From: RBG-16-66-20 sp035499575
GTDB taxonomy: Bacteria; Pseudomonadota; Gammaproteobacteria; Burkholderiales; SG8-39
Assembly: GCA_035499575.1 (NCBI GenBank)
Contig: DATJYN010000170.1
Coordinates: 1 to 64,000 of the forward strand
Direction of reading: 5' to 3'
Length of the DNA: 64,000 nucleotides
In this document: piece after piece, positions 33,684 through 42,211 of the stretch
Numbering within the stretch: the stretch's first letter is position 1
Layout: each line of letters begins with the position of its first letter
Translations under genes and position numbers: made by a program
Notes under the pieces: generated by a model
Databases searched by the model: none
The model's input: the letters and a program-made list of their open reading frames with translations, nothing else
What the model was told of the DNA's origin: nothing

Positions 33684-35155
33684 GGTTCATGCCTCAGGCC
33701 GCCGCCTTCGTCGCGGGCGCGGCTGCGGTGCTCGGTTTTTCGCCGGTCGATTTTTTCCCCGCCACGCTGGCCGCGCTGGCCGTGCTGGTGCACCTCTGGA
33801 TGCGCGCGACTTCGCCGCGCGCCGCACTCGGACTCGGATACTTTTTCGGCCTGGGTCTGTACGGCGCCGGCGCGTCCTGGGTGTACGTCAGCCTGAACCG
33901 CTTCGGCGCCATGCCGCTGCCGCTCGCCGCGGTGGCCACCCTGTGCTGGTGCGCCTTCCTGGCGCTTTTCCCCGCGCTCGGCGGCTGGCTGCAGGCTCGT
34001 ATCGCCCGCGACAGCGACGCGCCCGCCGCACTGCGCGCGGCGCTCCTGATCCCCGCCGCCTGGGTGCTGGCCGAATGGCCGCTCAGCTGGTTCCTGACCG
34101 GCTTTCCCTGGCTCTCGCTCGGCTACACGGCAATCGACGGCCCGCTCTCGGGATTTGCGCCGGTGGGCGGCGTCTATGCGGTGTCGCTCGCGACGGCAAT
34201 CGCAGCCGGGCTGCTGTGGTGCGCCGCGCTGAGACACGCGCGGTGGATGGCCGTAAGCACGCTCGCGTTGCTCGTCGCCTGCGGCTACGAACTGCGTGTC
34301 ACGGAGTGGACCACGCCTGTAGGCGAGCCGCTGCGCGTCGCGCTCCTGCAGGGCAATGTGCCGCAGGACATGAAGTTCGATCCTGCGCGCTACCAAAACA
34401 CCCTCGACACCTATGCGCGCCTGGTGGAAGGTAGTACAGCGCACCTGATCGTGCTGCCCGAGACGGCGGTGCCGCGCTTCCTCGACCTGGTCGAACCCGC
34501 CTACCTGGAGCGGCTCAAGGCGGCGGCGGTTCGCAATGGCGGCGATTTGCTGCTAGGCGTTCCCGTGCGCAACGGCGCGGGGGACTACCTGAACAGCGCG
34601 ATCAGCCTGGGCGTTTCGCCTTCCGCCTCCTACGACAAGGTCCATCTCGTGCCCTTCGGTGAATTCGTGCCGCCGGGTTTCGGCTGGATCGTGCGCGTGC
34701 TGTCGATCCCGCTGGCGGATTTCACTCGCGGCGCCGCGGACCAGCGGCCGCTCGCCATCGCCGGCCAGCGCGTGGCCGTCAACGTGTGCTACGAGGACGC
34801 CTACGGCGCCGAAATCATCCGCCAGTTGCCCGAGGCGACGCTGCTGGTGAACGTGTCGAACGTGGCCTGGTTCGGCGACTCGCTTGCCCCGGCGCAGCAC
34901 CTGCAGATTGCCCGCATGCGCGCGCTGGAGACCGGCCGCGTCTACCTCACCGCGGCCAACACCGGCATCACCGCCGCGATCTGGCCCGACGCGTCGGTGC
35001 GCCACCGGATGAAGCAATTCGCCGAGGGGCGCATCGAATTCGAAGTGCGCGGCTACAGCGGCGCGACGCCCTACGTGCGTTACGGCGACTGGCCGGCGGT
35101 CGTGCTCGCGACGCTGGCGCTCGCAATCGTCGCGCTGCGAAGGCGCTCCCGGTAA
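33680..35155 (+). CDS. lnt: Apolipoprotein N-acyltransferase
   Basis: A 491-residue inner-membrane enzyme that adds the third acyl chain to lipoproteins. About six to eight helices, then a periplasmic nitrilase-fold domain (from ~215) with catalytic E261 (VLPETAVP), K320 (YDKVHLVPFGEF) and C370 (VNVCYEDAYG), all present. Start is GTG 33680 overlapping the corC stop, or ATG 33689. Its substrates include the lipoproteins encoded here (mltA and the C39-like gene). Confidence 0.96.
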   Translation: MRFMPQAAAFVAGAAAVLGFSPVDFFPATLAALAVLVHLWMRATSPRAALGLGYFFGLGLYGAGASWVYVSLNRFGAMPLPLAAVATLCWCAFLALFPALGGWLQARIARDSDAPAALRAALLIPAAWVLAEWPLSWFLTGFPWLSLGYTAIDGPLSGFAPVGGVYAVSLATAIAAGLLWCAALRHARWMAVSTLALLVACGYELRVTEWTTPVGEPLRVALLQGNVPQDMKFDPARYQNTLDTYARLVEGSTAHLIVLPETAVPRFLDLVEPAYLERLKAAAVRNGGDLLLGVPVRNGAGDYLNSAISLGVSPSASYDKVHLVPFGEFVPPGFGWIVRVLSIPLADFTRGAADQRPLAIAGQRVAVNVCYEDAYGAEIIRQLPEATLLVNVSNVAWFGDSLAPAQHLQIARMRALETGRVYLTAANTGITAAIWPDASVRHRMKQFAEGRIEFEVRGYSGATPYVRYGDWPAVVLATLALAIVALRRRSR

Positions 35156-35158
35156 AAT
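35153..35158 (+). promoter_or_regulatory. -10-like box (TAAAAT) over the lnt stop, upstream of glyQ
   Basis: TAAAAT contains the lnt stop codon and ends nine bases before the glyQ ATG at 35168. The spacing gives a leader of zero to four bases; no ribosome-binding site is present. No -35 box can be supported. Confidence 0.4.
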
Positions 35159-35167
35159 CTGCGCGCA

Positions 35168-36061
35168 ATGCTTACTTTCCAGCAGCTCATCCTCCGCTTG
35201 AACGATTTCTGGGACCGCAGGGGCTGCGCGCTACTGCAGCCCTACGACATGGAAATGGGTGCCGGCACCTTCCACACCGCGACCTTCTTGCACGCCATCG
35301 GCCCGGAGCCTTGGAACGCGGCCTACGTGCAGCCCTCGCGCCGGCCCAAGGACGGGCGCTACGGCGACAACCCGAACCGGCTGCAGCACTACTACCAGTA
35401 CCAGGTGGCGCTCAAGCCCTCGCCGGCCGACATTCAGGACATCTATCTCGAATCGCTGGTCGCGCTCGGCATCGATCCGAAGGAGCACGATATCCGCTTC
35501 GTCGAAGACGACTGGGAATCCCCGACGCTCGGCGCCTGGGGCCTGGGCTGGGAAGTGTGGCTGGACGGCATGGAAGTCACGCAGTTCACCTACTTCCAGC
35601 AGGTCGGCGGGCTCGACTGCAAGCCGGTGTTGGGGGAAATCACCTACGGCCTCGAGCGCCTGGCGATGTACCTCCAGGGCAAGGACAGCATCTTCGACCT
35701 GGTCTGGACGCCGGGCCACGGGACCGCGTCCCGTCCCGTTCTCTATCGGGACGTCTATCACCAGAACGAAGTCGAGCAGTCGCGCTACAACTTCGAGCTC
35801 TCTAACGTCGAGATGCTGTTACGCCATTTCGCGGATTTCGAATCGGAAGCGAAGCGCCTGATCGACGCGCAGTGCGTGCTGCCGGCCTACGAGATGGTGC
35901 TGAAGAGCTCGCATGCCTTCAACCTGCTCGATGCGCGCGGCGCCATCTCGGTCACCGAGCGCGCCGCCTACATCGGCCGCGTCCGGACGCTGGCCCGCGC
36001 CGTCGCCCAGGCCTACTACGAGTCGCGCGAGCGGCTCGGCTTCCCGATGGTGAAGAAGTGA
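35168..36061 (+). CDS. glyQ: Glycyl-tRNA synthetase alpha subunit
   Basis: A 297-residue catalytic subunit of the bacterial alpha2-beta2 glycyl-tRNA synthetase. N-terminal LTFQQLILRLNDFWDRRGC, then MEMGAGTFHTATFLHAIGPE and QPSRRPKDGRYGDNPNR are diagnostic motifs. Full length. The stop overlaps the glyS GTG. Confidence 0.98.
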   Translation: MLTFQQLILRLNDFWDRRGCALLQPYDMEMGAGTFHTATFLHAIGPEPWNAAYVQPSRRPKDGRYGDNPNRLQHYYQYQVALKPSPADIQDIYLESLVALGIDPKEHDIRFVEDDWESPTLGAWGLGWEVWLDGMEVTQFTYFQQVGGLDCKPVLGEITYGLERLAMYLQGKDSIFDLVWTPGHGTASRPVLYRDVYHQNEVEQSRYNFELSNVEMLLRHFADFESEAKRLIDAQCVLPAYEMVLKSSHAFNLLDARGAISVTERAAYIGRVRTLARAVAQAYYESRERLGFPMVKK

Positions 36062-38094
36062 ACGAAACGACTCTACTAGTCGAATTGCTTACGGAGGAGT
36101 TGCCGCCGAAGTCGCTGCAGGCGCTCGGCAATGCATTCGCGGATCAACTGGTGGCGGAAATCATCAAGCACAGGCTCAGGAATCACGATCCCAAGAGGGA
36201 AGTGTTCGCGACACCGCGAAGGCTGGCCGTGCTCATTCGGGGCGCGCATGAGAAGTCTCCCGAATCACCGCATACCGTCGAGGGGCCGGCGAGTTCGAAC
36301 GCCAAAGCGGTTGAAGGCTTCGCCAGAAAGCACAAGGTCGCGCCGGAGTCGCTTGCGCGTATACAAACGGCCAAGGGCGAGATCGTTGTCGCGAATCTCA
36401 CCTTGCCCGGGGTTCATCTCGATGCCGTCCTTGCAAGCATTGTCGAAGGGATCCTGAAGAAGCTCCCGGTTCCGAAAATGATGCGCTGGGGCTCGGGCGA
36501 CGCGCAGTTCGTGCGGCCGGTACATGGGTTGGTGATGCTGCACGGCTCCAGGGTCGTCCCGGGAATGGTTCTCGGCCTGGAAGCCGGCAATAAGACCAGG
36601 GGCCACCGCTTCATGGGCAAGAGCGAGATCGCCCTCGCAAATGCTGAAGAGTACGAGAAAAAACTCCTGGATGAAGGGATGGTAGTCGCCGACTTCGAGA
36701 AACGGAAATCGGAGATCGACAGGCAGCTGCAGGCCGAGGCGAAGAAGCAGAACGCGAGCCTGAACGAATATCAGGCCCTGCTTGACGAGGTCACGGCGCT
36801 GGTCGAGTACCCGAGCATCTACGTCGGCGAGTTCGACAAGGCTTTCCTCGAAGTGCCGCAGGAATGCCTGATCCTCACCATGCGGCAGAACCAGAAGTAC
36901 TTCCCGCTCTTCGATGCCGCCGGCAAGCTGACCGGGAAGTTCCTGATCGTCTCCAACATGAAGGTCGAAGATCCGCACAACATCATTGACGGCAACCAGC
37001 GCGTGGTGCGCCCGCGGCTAGAGGACGCGCGCTTCTTCTACAACCAGGATCGCAAGACGCGGCTGGAAGAACGCATCCCGCAGCTGGCGAATGTCGTCTA
37101 CCACAACAAGCTCGGCAGCCAGCTCGACCGCACGCAGCGCGTCAAGCTGCTGGCCGGCAAAATCGCCCGCGTTCTCGGCGCCGACGCGCTGCAAACGGAG
37201 CGCGCCGCCGAGCTTGCCAAGGCCGACCTGCTGACCGGCATGGTCGGCGAATTCCCGGAACTGCAGGGCATCATGGGTCGCTACTACGCAATGCACGACA
37301 AGGAGCCGGCCGCGGTGGCGGACGCGATCGAGGCGCACTACCGCCCGCGCTTCGCAGGCGACCGCCTGCCCGAAGGCGCGATCGCCTGTGCGGTTGCCCT
37401 TGCCGACAAGCTGGACGCGATTGCGGGTCTCTTCAGCATCGGCCAACAACCGACCGGCGACAAGGACCCCTTCGGCCTGCGACGCGCCGCGCTCGGCGTG
37501 GTGCGCATCCTGGTCGAGCGCAAGCTCCACCTGTCGCTGAAGGAGCTGATCCACGCTGCGTTCGAGCCGTTCGCCGAGAAACCGCACACGCAGCTGCGGG
37601 ATTTCCTGTTCGACCGTTTCGCCAGCTACCTGAAGGAGCAGGGCTACTCCACGCTGCAGGTGGAAGCGGTGCTTTCGAAGATGCCGGTGAACCTCGGCGT
37701 GGTGCCGCAGCAGCTCGAAGCGGTGAAGATGTTCCAGACGTTGCCAGAGGCGGAGAGCCTCGCGGCCGCCAACAAGCGCGTCGCCAACATCCTCAAGCAG
37801 GCCGAAGCGAAAGGAGAAAAATTCGAGGCCGGCGAATTGAGGGAGCCTGCCGAACAGGCGCTGCTCGCCGCGATTCAGCGCGCCTCGGCAAATGGCAAGC
37901 AACTCTACGAGCAAGGCGATTACGCGGGGTACTTGAAGAGTTTCTCCGTATTGAAGGGACCGGTTGACGCCTTCTTCGAAAAGGTCATGGTCATGGTCGA
38001 CGACGACAGGCTGCGCAGCAGCCGCCTCGCGCTGCTTCGCGACCTGCGTGACGCCATGAACCGCGTCGCAGACCTCTCCAAACTCGCTGCATGA
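36058..38094 (+). CDS. glyS: Glycyl-tRNA synthetase beta subunit
   Basis: A 678-residue subunit needed for tRNA recognition. Starts LLVELLTEELPPKSLQALG and has the internal motifs GHRFMG and QNQKYFPLFD; the C-terminal anticodon-binding (DALR-like) region covers about 560-678. The GTG at 36058 overlaps the glyQ stop (GTGA); a longer frame upstream lies in glyQ. Codon use is odd in the first ~700 bases: rare AGG, AGA, CTA and ATA codons are common, whereas the rest uses the CGC- and CTG-rich pattern of the region. This may be a recombined segment; the protein is intact. Confidence 0.97.
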   Translation: MNETTLLVELLTEELPPKSLQALGNAFADQLVAEIIKHRLRNHDPKREVFATPRRLAVLIRGAHEKSPESPHTVEGPASSNAKAVEGFARKHKVAPESLARIQTAKGEIVVANLTLPGVHLDAVLASIVEGILKKLPVPKMMRWGSGDAQFVRPVHGLVMLHGSRVVPGMVLGLEAGNKTRGHRFMGKSEIALANAEEYEKKLLDEGMVVADFEKRKSEIDRQLQAEAKKQNASLNEYQALLDEVTALVEYPSIYVGEFDKAFLEVPQECLILTMRQNQKYFPLFDAAGKLTGKFLIVSNMKVEDPHNIIDGNQRVVRPRLEDARFFYNQDRKTRLEERIPQLANVVYHNKLGSQLDRTQRVKLLAGKIARVLGADALQTERAAELAKADLLTGMVGEFPELQGIMGRYYAMHDKEPAAVADAIEAHYRPRFAGDRLPEGAIACAVALADKLDAIAGLFSIGQQPTGDKDPFGLRRAALGVVRILVERKLHLSLKELIHAAFEPFAEKPHTQLRDFLFDRFASYLKEQGYSTLQVEAVLSKMPVNLGVVPQQLEAVKMFQTLPEAESLAAANKRVANILKQAEAKGEKFEAGELREPAEQALLAAIQRASANGKQLYEQGDYAGYLKSFSVLKGPVDAFFEKVMVMVDDDRLRSSRLALLRDLRDAMNRVADLSKLAA

Positions 38095-38624
38095 AGCTCG
38101 TCATCCTCGACCGCGACGGCACCATCAACCAGGACAGCGACCAGTACATCAAATCGCCTTCGGAGTGGAAGCCGATCCCGGGCAGCCTCGAAGCGATCGC
38201 GCGCCTCACGCAGGCCGGCTGGCGCGTCGTCGTGGCGACCAACCAGTCGGGCATCGCGCGCGGGCTGTTCGACATGTCGACGCTGAACGCGATCCACGCC
38301 GAGCTGCACCGCGCGGTCAACCTGGCAGGCGGACGCATCGACGCGATCTTCTTCTGCCCGCACGCCGCGGATGCCGATTGCGAATGCCGCAAGCCCAAGC
38401 CCGGCCTGCTGCGCGAGATCGCCAAGCGCATGGACGTCGACCTGGCCGGCGTGCCGATGGTCGGCGACTCGCTGCGCGACCTGCAAGCGGCAGCGGCTGT
38501 CGGCGCCAGCCCGTACCTCGTCCTAACCGGCAAGGGAAAAAGGACGCGCGAAACCGGCGGCCTGCCGCAGGGCACGGAGATCGTCGCCGACCTCGCCGAA
38601 ATCGCGGCGCGGCTCGCTCCATGA
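38091..38624 (+). CDS. gmhB: D-glycero-beta-D-manno-heptose-1,7-bisphosphate 7-phosphatase
   Basis: A 177-residue HAD phosphatase that removes the 7-phosphate in LPS ADP-heptose synthesis. Motif I ILDRDGTIN (D7, D9), motif III KPKPG, motif IV VGDSLRDL. The GmhB zinc loop is present (C89, H91, C97, C99: CPHAADADCEC). ATGA overlaps on both sides with glyS and plsC. The other heptose genes are outside the window. Confidence 0.93.
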   Translation: MKLVILDRDGTINQDSDQYIKSPSEWKPIPGSLEAIARLTQAGWRVVVATNQSGIARGLFDMSTLNAIHAELHRAVNLAGGRIDAIFFCPHAADADCECRKPKPGLLREIAKRMDVDLAGVPMVGDSLRDLQAAAAVGASPYLVLTGKGKRTRETGGLPQGTEIVADLAEIAARLAP

Positions 38625-39328
38625 TCCTGCTGCGCTCAGCCCTGTTCTGGCTGGCGCTGCTGCTCTTCACCCCTCCTTACGCGATCCTCGCGCTCGCCAG
38701 CGCGCCGCTGCCGCGCATGGCGCGCTACCGCATCATCTCCGGCTGGTCGCGGCTGATGCTCTGGTGCCTGCGCGCGCTTTGCGGCATCCGTTGGAAGATC
38801 GAAGGCCGCGAGTACCTGCCGGTGGCGCCTTCGGTGATCCTCTCCAAGCACCAGTCGGCCTGGGAAACGCTCGCCTTCCAGCAGATCTTCCCGCCGCAGG
38901 TGCACGTGTTGAAGCGCGAACTGCTCTGGCTGCCGTTCTTCGGCTGGGGCCTCGCGCTGATGAGCCCGATTCCGATCGACCGCGGCCGCGGGATGTCGGC
39001 ACTGCGCCAGATCGCGCGGCGCGGCAAGCTGCGCCTGAATCAGGGTTTCTGGGTGGTGGTGTTTCCGGAGGGCACGCGCGTCGCTCCGGGAAAGCGCCGC
39101 AAGTACCAGCTGGGCGGCGCCTGGCTGGCGGCGCACGCCGGTGCAGCCGTCGTGCCGGTAGCGCACAATGCGGGAAAATTCTGGCCGCGCAACTCCTTCC
39201 TGAAGTACCCGGGCAGGGTGACGGTACGGATCGGGCCGCCGATCGACTGCGCAGGACGCGACCCGAAGACGATCAACGCCATGGCGGAAGAATGGATCGA
39301 GAAGCAGCAGCAGGCGCTGGACAGCTAG
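38621..39328 (+). CDS. plsC: 1-acyl-sn-glycerol-3-phosphate acyltransferase family (PlsC)
   Basis: A 235-residue membrane-associated acyltransferase that makes phosphatidate or acylates a related lysolipid. One or two N-terminal helices, then KHQSAWETLAFQ (an HX4E variant of the HX4D motif), and FPEGTRVAPG. Length fits. It is translationally coupled to gmhB (ATGA). The HX4E form occurs in part of the proteobacterial PlsC family, so the true acceptor may not be lysophosphatidate. Confidence 0.9.
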   Translation: MILLRSALFWLALLLFTPPYAILALASAPLPRMARYRIISGWSRLMLWCLRALCGIRWKIEGREYLPVAPSVILSKHQSAWETLAFQQIFPPQVHVLKRELLWLPFFGWGLALMSPIPIDRGRGMSALRQIARRGKLRLNQGFWVVVFPEGTRVAPGKRRKYQLGGAWLAAHAGAAVVPVAHNAGKFWPRNSFLKYPGRVTVRIGPPIDCAGRDPKTINAMAEEWIEKQQQALDS

Positions 39329-40065
39329 CCCTGTTCGATGAACCGCCGCACGCCGGCGCGGCGCCGCTGCGCGTCGCGCTGCTGGGCGGCCGACCGGTGG
39401 AGTACCGCTTCGAGCGCCGCCGCCGGCGCACCATCGCCATCAAGGTGAGCGAGCACGGCCTGGCGGTATTCGCGCCCCTGCGCGCGCCCTGGCGCGAAGT
39501 CGAGGGCTTCCTGCACGAGAAGGCGCGCTGGATCCTGCGCAAGCTGGACGAGCGCGCGGCGGCGGGCAAGCCACGCACGCTCTTCGGCGAGAGCGGCGAA
39601 ACACTGCCCCTGCATGGTTGCGAAGTAGCGCTGCTCGTCACGCCGGGAAAACGCGCGGTCGGTCTCGCTGGCGCAGTATTGTGCGTCAGCCTGCCCCAGC
39701 CGGAGCGCAGGGGCGCGGTACGGGATCTGCTGCTGCGCTGGCTGAAGGCGCGTGCGCTCGAGTCTCTCGCGCCGCGCGTCGCACACTACGCAGCGCGCGT
39801 CAGCCTGCCGGCGCCGCCGCTCGCGCTCTCGAACGCGCGCACGCAATGGGGCGTATGCATGGCGAGCGGCCGCATCCGCCTCGCCTGGCGCCTCGTGCAC
39901 CTGCACCCGGAACTCGCGGATTACGTGGTGGCGCATGAAGTCGCGCACTTGGTGGAACTGAACCACTCCGAGCGCTTCTGGGCGCTCGTCGAATGGCTGT
40001 ATCCTCACTGGCGCGAGGCGCGCGAGCGCATCGAGCGCGATGCCGCCGCCATCCCGAGAATCTGA
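39292..40065 (+). CDS. YgjP/SprT-like zinc metallopeptidase (DUF45, M48-type)
   Basis: A 257-residue protein. The C-terminal half has VAHEVAHLVELNHSERFW: HExxH plus the third His, the zinc site of the YgjP/WLM/SprT-like group. N-terminal half (about 40-130) is the DUF45 part (VEYRFERRRRRTIAIKVSE). The family is of uncertain function; some members have been reported to act on nucleotides. The ATG at 39292 lies 37 bases inside plsC; a later alternative start near 39330 would need a non-standard codon. Confidence 0.85.
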   Translation: MDREAAAGAGQLALFDEPPHAGAAPLRVALLGGRPVEYRFERRRRRTIAIKVSEHGLAVFAPLRAPWREVEGFLHEKARWILRKLDERAAAGKPRTLFGESGETLPLHGCEVALLVTPGKRAVGLAGAVLCVSLPQPERRGAVRDLLLRWLKARALESLAPRVAHYAARVSLPAPPLALSNARTQWGVCMASGRIRLAWRLVHLHPELADYVVAHEVAHLVELNHSERFWALVEWLYPHWREARERIERDAAAIPRI

Positions 40066-40085
40066 CCACCCCATACGAGGAACCC

Positions 40086-40469
40086 ATGAGAATCCTGCAC
40101 ACCATGCTGCGCGTCGGCGACCTGGAACGCTCGCTGAAGTTCTACACCGACGTGCTCGGCATGAAGCTGCTGCGCACCACCGACCGGCCGGACCAGAAAT
40201 ATTCCCTGGCCTTCGTCGGCTACGGCGGCGAGGACAGCACCGCGGTGCTGGAACTGACCTACAACTACGGCGTTGACAAGTACGACCTCGGTTCCGCGTT
40301 CGGCCACATCGCCATCGAGATCCCGGACGTGAAGAAGGCCTGCGACGCCGTGCGCGCCAAGGGCGGCACCGTCACGCGCGAAGCGGGGCCCGTGAAGGGC
40401 GGCACTACCGTGATCGCGTTCGTGCAGGACCCGGACGGCTACAAGATCGAGTTCATCGAACGCAAGTAG
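40086..40469 (+). CDS. gloA: Lactoylglutathione lyase (glyoxalase I)
   Basis: A 127-residue enzyme that isomerises the methylglyoxal-glutathione hemithioacetal to S-lactoylglutathione. Metal ligands are seen as His in RILHTMLRV, Glu in VLELTYN, His in FGHIAIEI and Glu near the end in YKIEFIE. The ATG has a good site (GAGGA, five bases upstream). Fits the short nickel-type bacterial enzyme. Confidence 0.96.
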   Translation: MRILHTMLRVGDLERSLKFYTDVLGMKLLRTTDRPDQKYSLAFVGYGGEDSTAVLELTYNYGVDKYDLGSAFGHIAIEIPDVKKACDAVRAKGGTVTREAGPVKGGTTVIAFVQDPDGYKIEFIERK

Positions 40470-40482
40470 GATCGCGCCGGCA

Positions 40483-41433
40483 GTGCATCGCTTTGTCAAG
40501 ACGGTTTTCTGGATCGCCGCGAGCCTGATGCTCGCGGCCGGCGCCGCCGTATCGCTGAGCTGGGCGCCAGACCGCCCCGTGTCGGAACTACAGGCGCGTT
40601 GGGCGCCGCCGCCTTCGGTGTTCGTCGACATCGGGGGCTTGCAGGTTCACCTGCGCGACGAAGGCCCGCGCAACGACCCGGCCCCCATCGTGCTGCTGCA
40701 CGGCACGTCCGCGAGCCTGCATACCTGGGATGGATGGGCCGCCGTCCTAGTTGCGCAGCGCCGCGTCATCCGCTTCGACCTACCGGGCTTTGGCCTGACC
40801 GGCCCGTTTCCGGACGGCGACTACCGTCCTGCGCATTACCTGCGCTTCATGGGAGCCCTGTTCGACAAGCTGGGCATCAAGAACTGCGTGCTGGCAGGCA
40901 ATTCCTTCGGCGGACAGATTGCGTGGCTGACCTCCCTCGCGTACCCGCAGCGTGTCGAGAAGCTCGTCCTGGTGGACTCGGCCGGCTATCCGTTGCAGCC
41001 GAACTCCGTGCCGGTCGGCTTCCGCATCGCGCGCACTCCGGTGCTGAATCAGTTGATGCGCAACATGCTGCCGCGCCTGCTGGTCGAGGCGAGCGTTCGC
41101 AATGTCTATGGCGATCCGGCGAAGGTGACCCCGGCGCTCGTCGACCGCTACTACGAGATCACCCTGCGGGAAGGAAACCGTGATGCGCTCGTGCAACGCT
41201 TCATCCAGTTCCCGTCAGGCCCGGATGCCCAGCGTATCACGGACCTGAAATTGCCGGCGCTAATCCTCTGGGGCGGGCGCGACCGGTTGATTCCGCCCGC
41301 CGATGCGGAGCGCTTCCACCGAGACATTGCCGGCAGCACGCTCGTGGTTTTTCCCGCCCTAGGCCATGTGCCGCACGAGGAGGACCCCGCGGCTACGGCT
41401 GCAGCGGTCAGGAAGTTCCTGGGCCTGACCTAG
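40483..41433 (+). CDS. Alpha/beta-fold hydrolase with N-terminal membrane anchor
   Basis: A 316-residue protein. A hydrophobic segment (about 8-27) could anchor it to the inner membrane or serve as a signal. The hydrolase triad is S141 (GNSFGG), D267 (GGRDRL) and H295 (LGHVPHEE), with the oxyanion motif LLHGTSASLHTW. Related to epoxide hydrolase/haloperoxidase-like esterases; substrate unknown. GTG start, 13 bases after gloA. Its last 26 bases overlap the end of ksgA on the other strand. Confidence 0.88.
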   Translation: MHRFVKTVFWIAASLMLAAGAAVSLSWAPDRPVSELQARWAPPPSVFVDIGGLQVHLRDEGPRNDPAPIVLLHGTSASLHTWDGWAAVLVAQRRVIRFDLPGFGLTGPFPDGDYRPAHYLRFMGALFDKLGIKNCVLAGNSFGGQIAWLTSLAYPQRVEKLVLVDSAGYPLQPNSVPVGFRIARTPVLNQLMRNMLPRLLVEASVRNVYGDPAKVTPALVDRYYEITLREGNRDALVQRFIQFPSGPDAQRITDLKLPALILWGGRDRLIPPADAERFHRDIAGSTLVVFPALGHVPHEEDPAATAAAVRKFLGLT

Positions 41434-42172
41434 CGCCCAACTGCGCGATGCGCAGGTAGTCGGCCGGCGAAAGATTTTCCGGCCGGAGGTCCGGATCCAG
41501 CGCCAACGCGGCGAAATCGCCGGGTGAAAGCCCCAGCGCGTTGCGCAGTATTTTCCTCCGGGCGCTGAATGCCCGCCTGACGATTTCGGCGAATCCTTCC
41601 GGAATCGCGACGCCGGGCAGCGGCACCAACCGCACGACCGCGGATTCAACTTTCGGCGGCGGCCGGAAGGCGCCCGGTGCGACATTGAAGAGCTTCTTCA
41701 TCGCGAAGCGCGTCTGCAGCATTACCGAGAGCCGGCCATAGTCCGGCGTCGAGTGCCTCGCCACCATGCGATCCACCACTTCCCGCTGCAGCATGAAATG
41801 CATGTCGCGCAGCCGGCCGGCGTGGCGCGCGAGGTGGAAAAGAAGGGGGGTGGAAATGTTGTAAGGCAGGTTGCCGACGACGCGCGCGCCGGGCGCCAAT
41901 GCTGAAAAGTGATAGTCGAGCGCATCGCTGCAGATGACGGCGAGCCTGTCCGCCGGGAATTCTTCACCAAGGCGCCGCGCAAGGTCGCGGTCGATCTCGA
42001 TGGCGGTGAGCCGGTCGACGCGCTCCAGCAGCGGCCGGGTCAGCGCACCCGCGCCGGGGCCGATTTCAACGATCGCATCGCCGGGCGCGGGCGCAATCGC
42101 CTCGACGATACGCTTCAGAACTGCGGGATCGTGCAGGAAATGCTGGCCAAAACGCTTACGCGTTTTCAACAC
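41408..42172 (-). CDS. rsmA: 16S rRNA (A1518/A1519) dimethyltransferase
   Basis: A 254-residue SAM methyltransferase (also called KsgA) that dimethylates two adenines of the 16S rRNA 3' hairpin. Start KRFGQHFLHDPAVL, SAM motif VEIGPGAGALT, catalytic NLPYNIS. GTG start at 42172. Third gene of the lptD-surA-ksgA arrangement seen widely in proteobacteria, here without pdxA; 39 bases separate it from surA. Confidence 0.96.
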   Translation of the reverse strand: MLKTRKRFGQHFLHDPAVLKRIVEAIAPAPGDAIVEIGPGAGALTRPLLERVDRLTAIEIDRDLARRLGEEFPADRLAVICSDALDYHFSALAPGARVVGNLPYNISTPLLFHLARHAGRLRDMHFMLQREVVDRMVARHSTPDYGRLSVMLQTRFAMKKLFNVAPGAFRPPPKVESAVVRLVPLPGVAIPEGFAEIVRRAFSARRKILRNALGLSPGDFAALALDPDLRPENLSPADYLRIAQLGARSGPGTS

Positions 42173-42211
42173 ATTCGCTTACGCGCTTTCAACCGTTCCT
42201 TCTGCGCGGCT

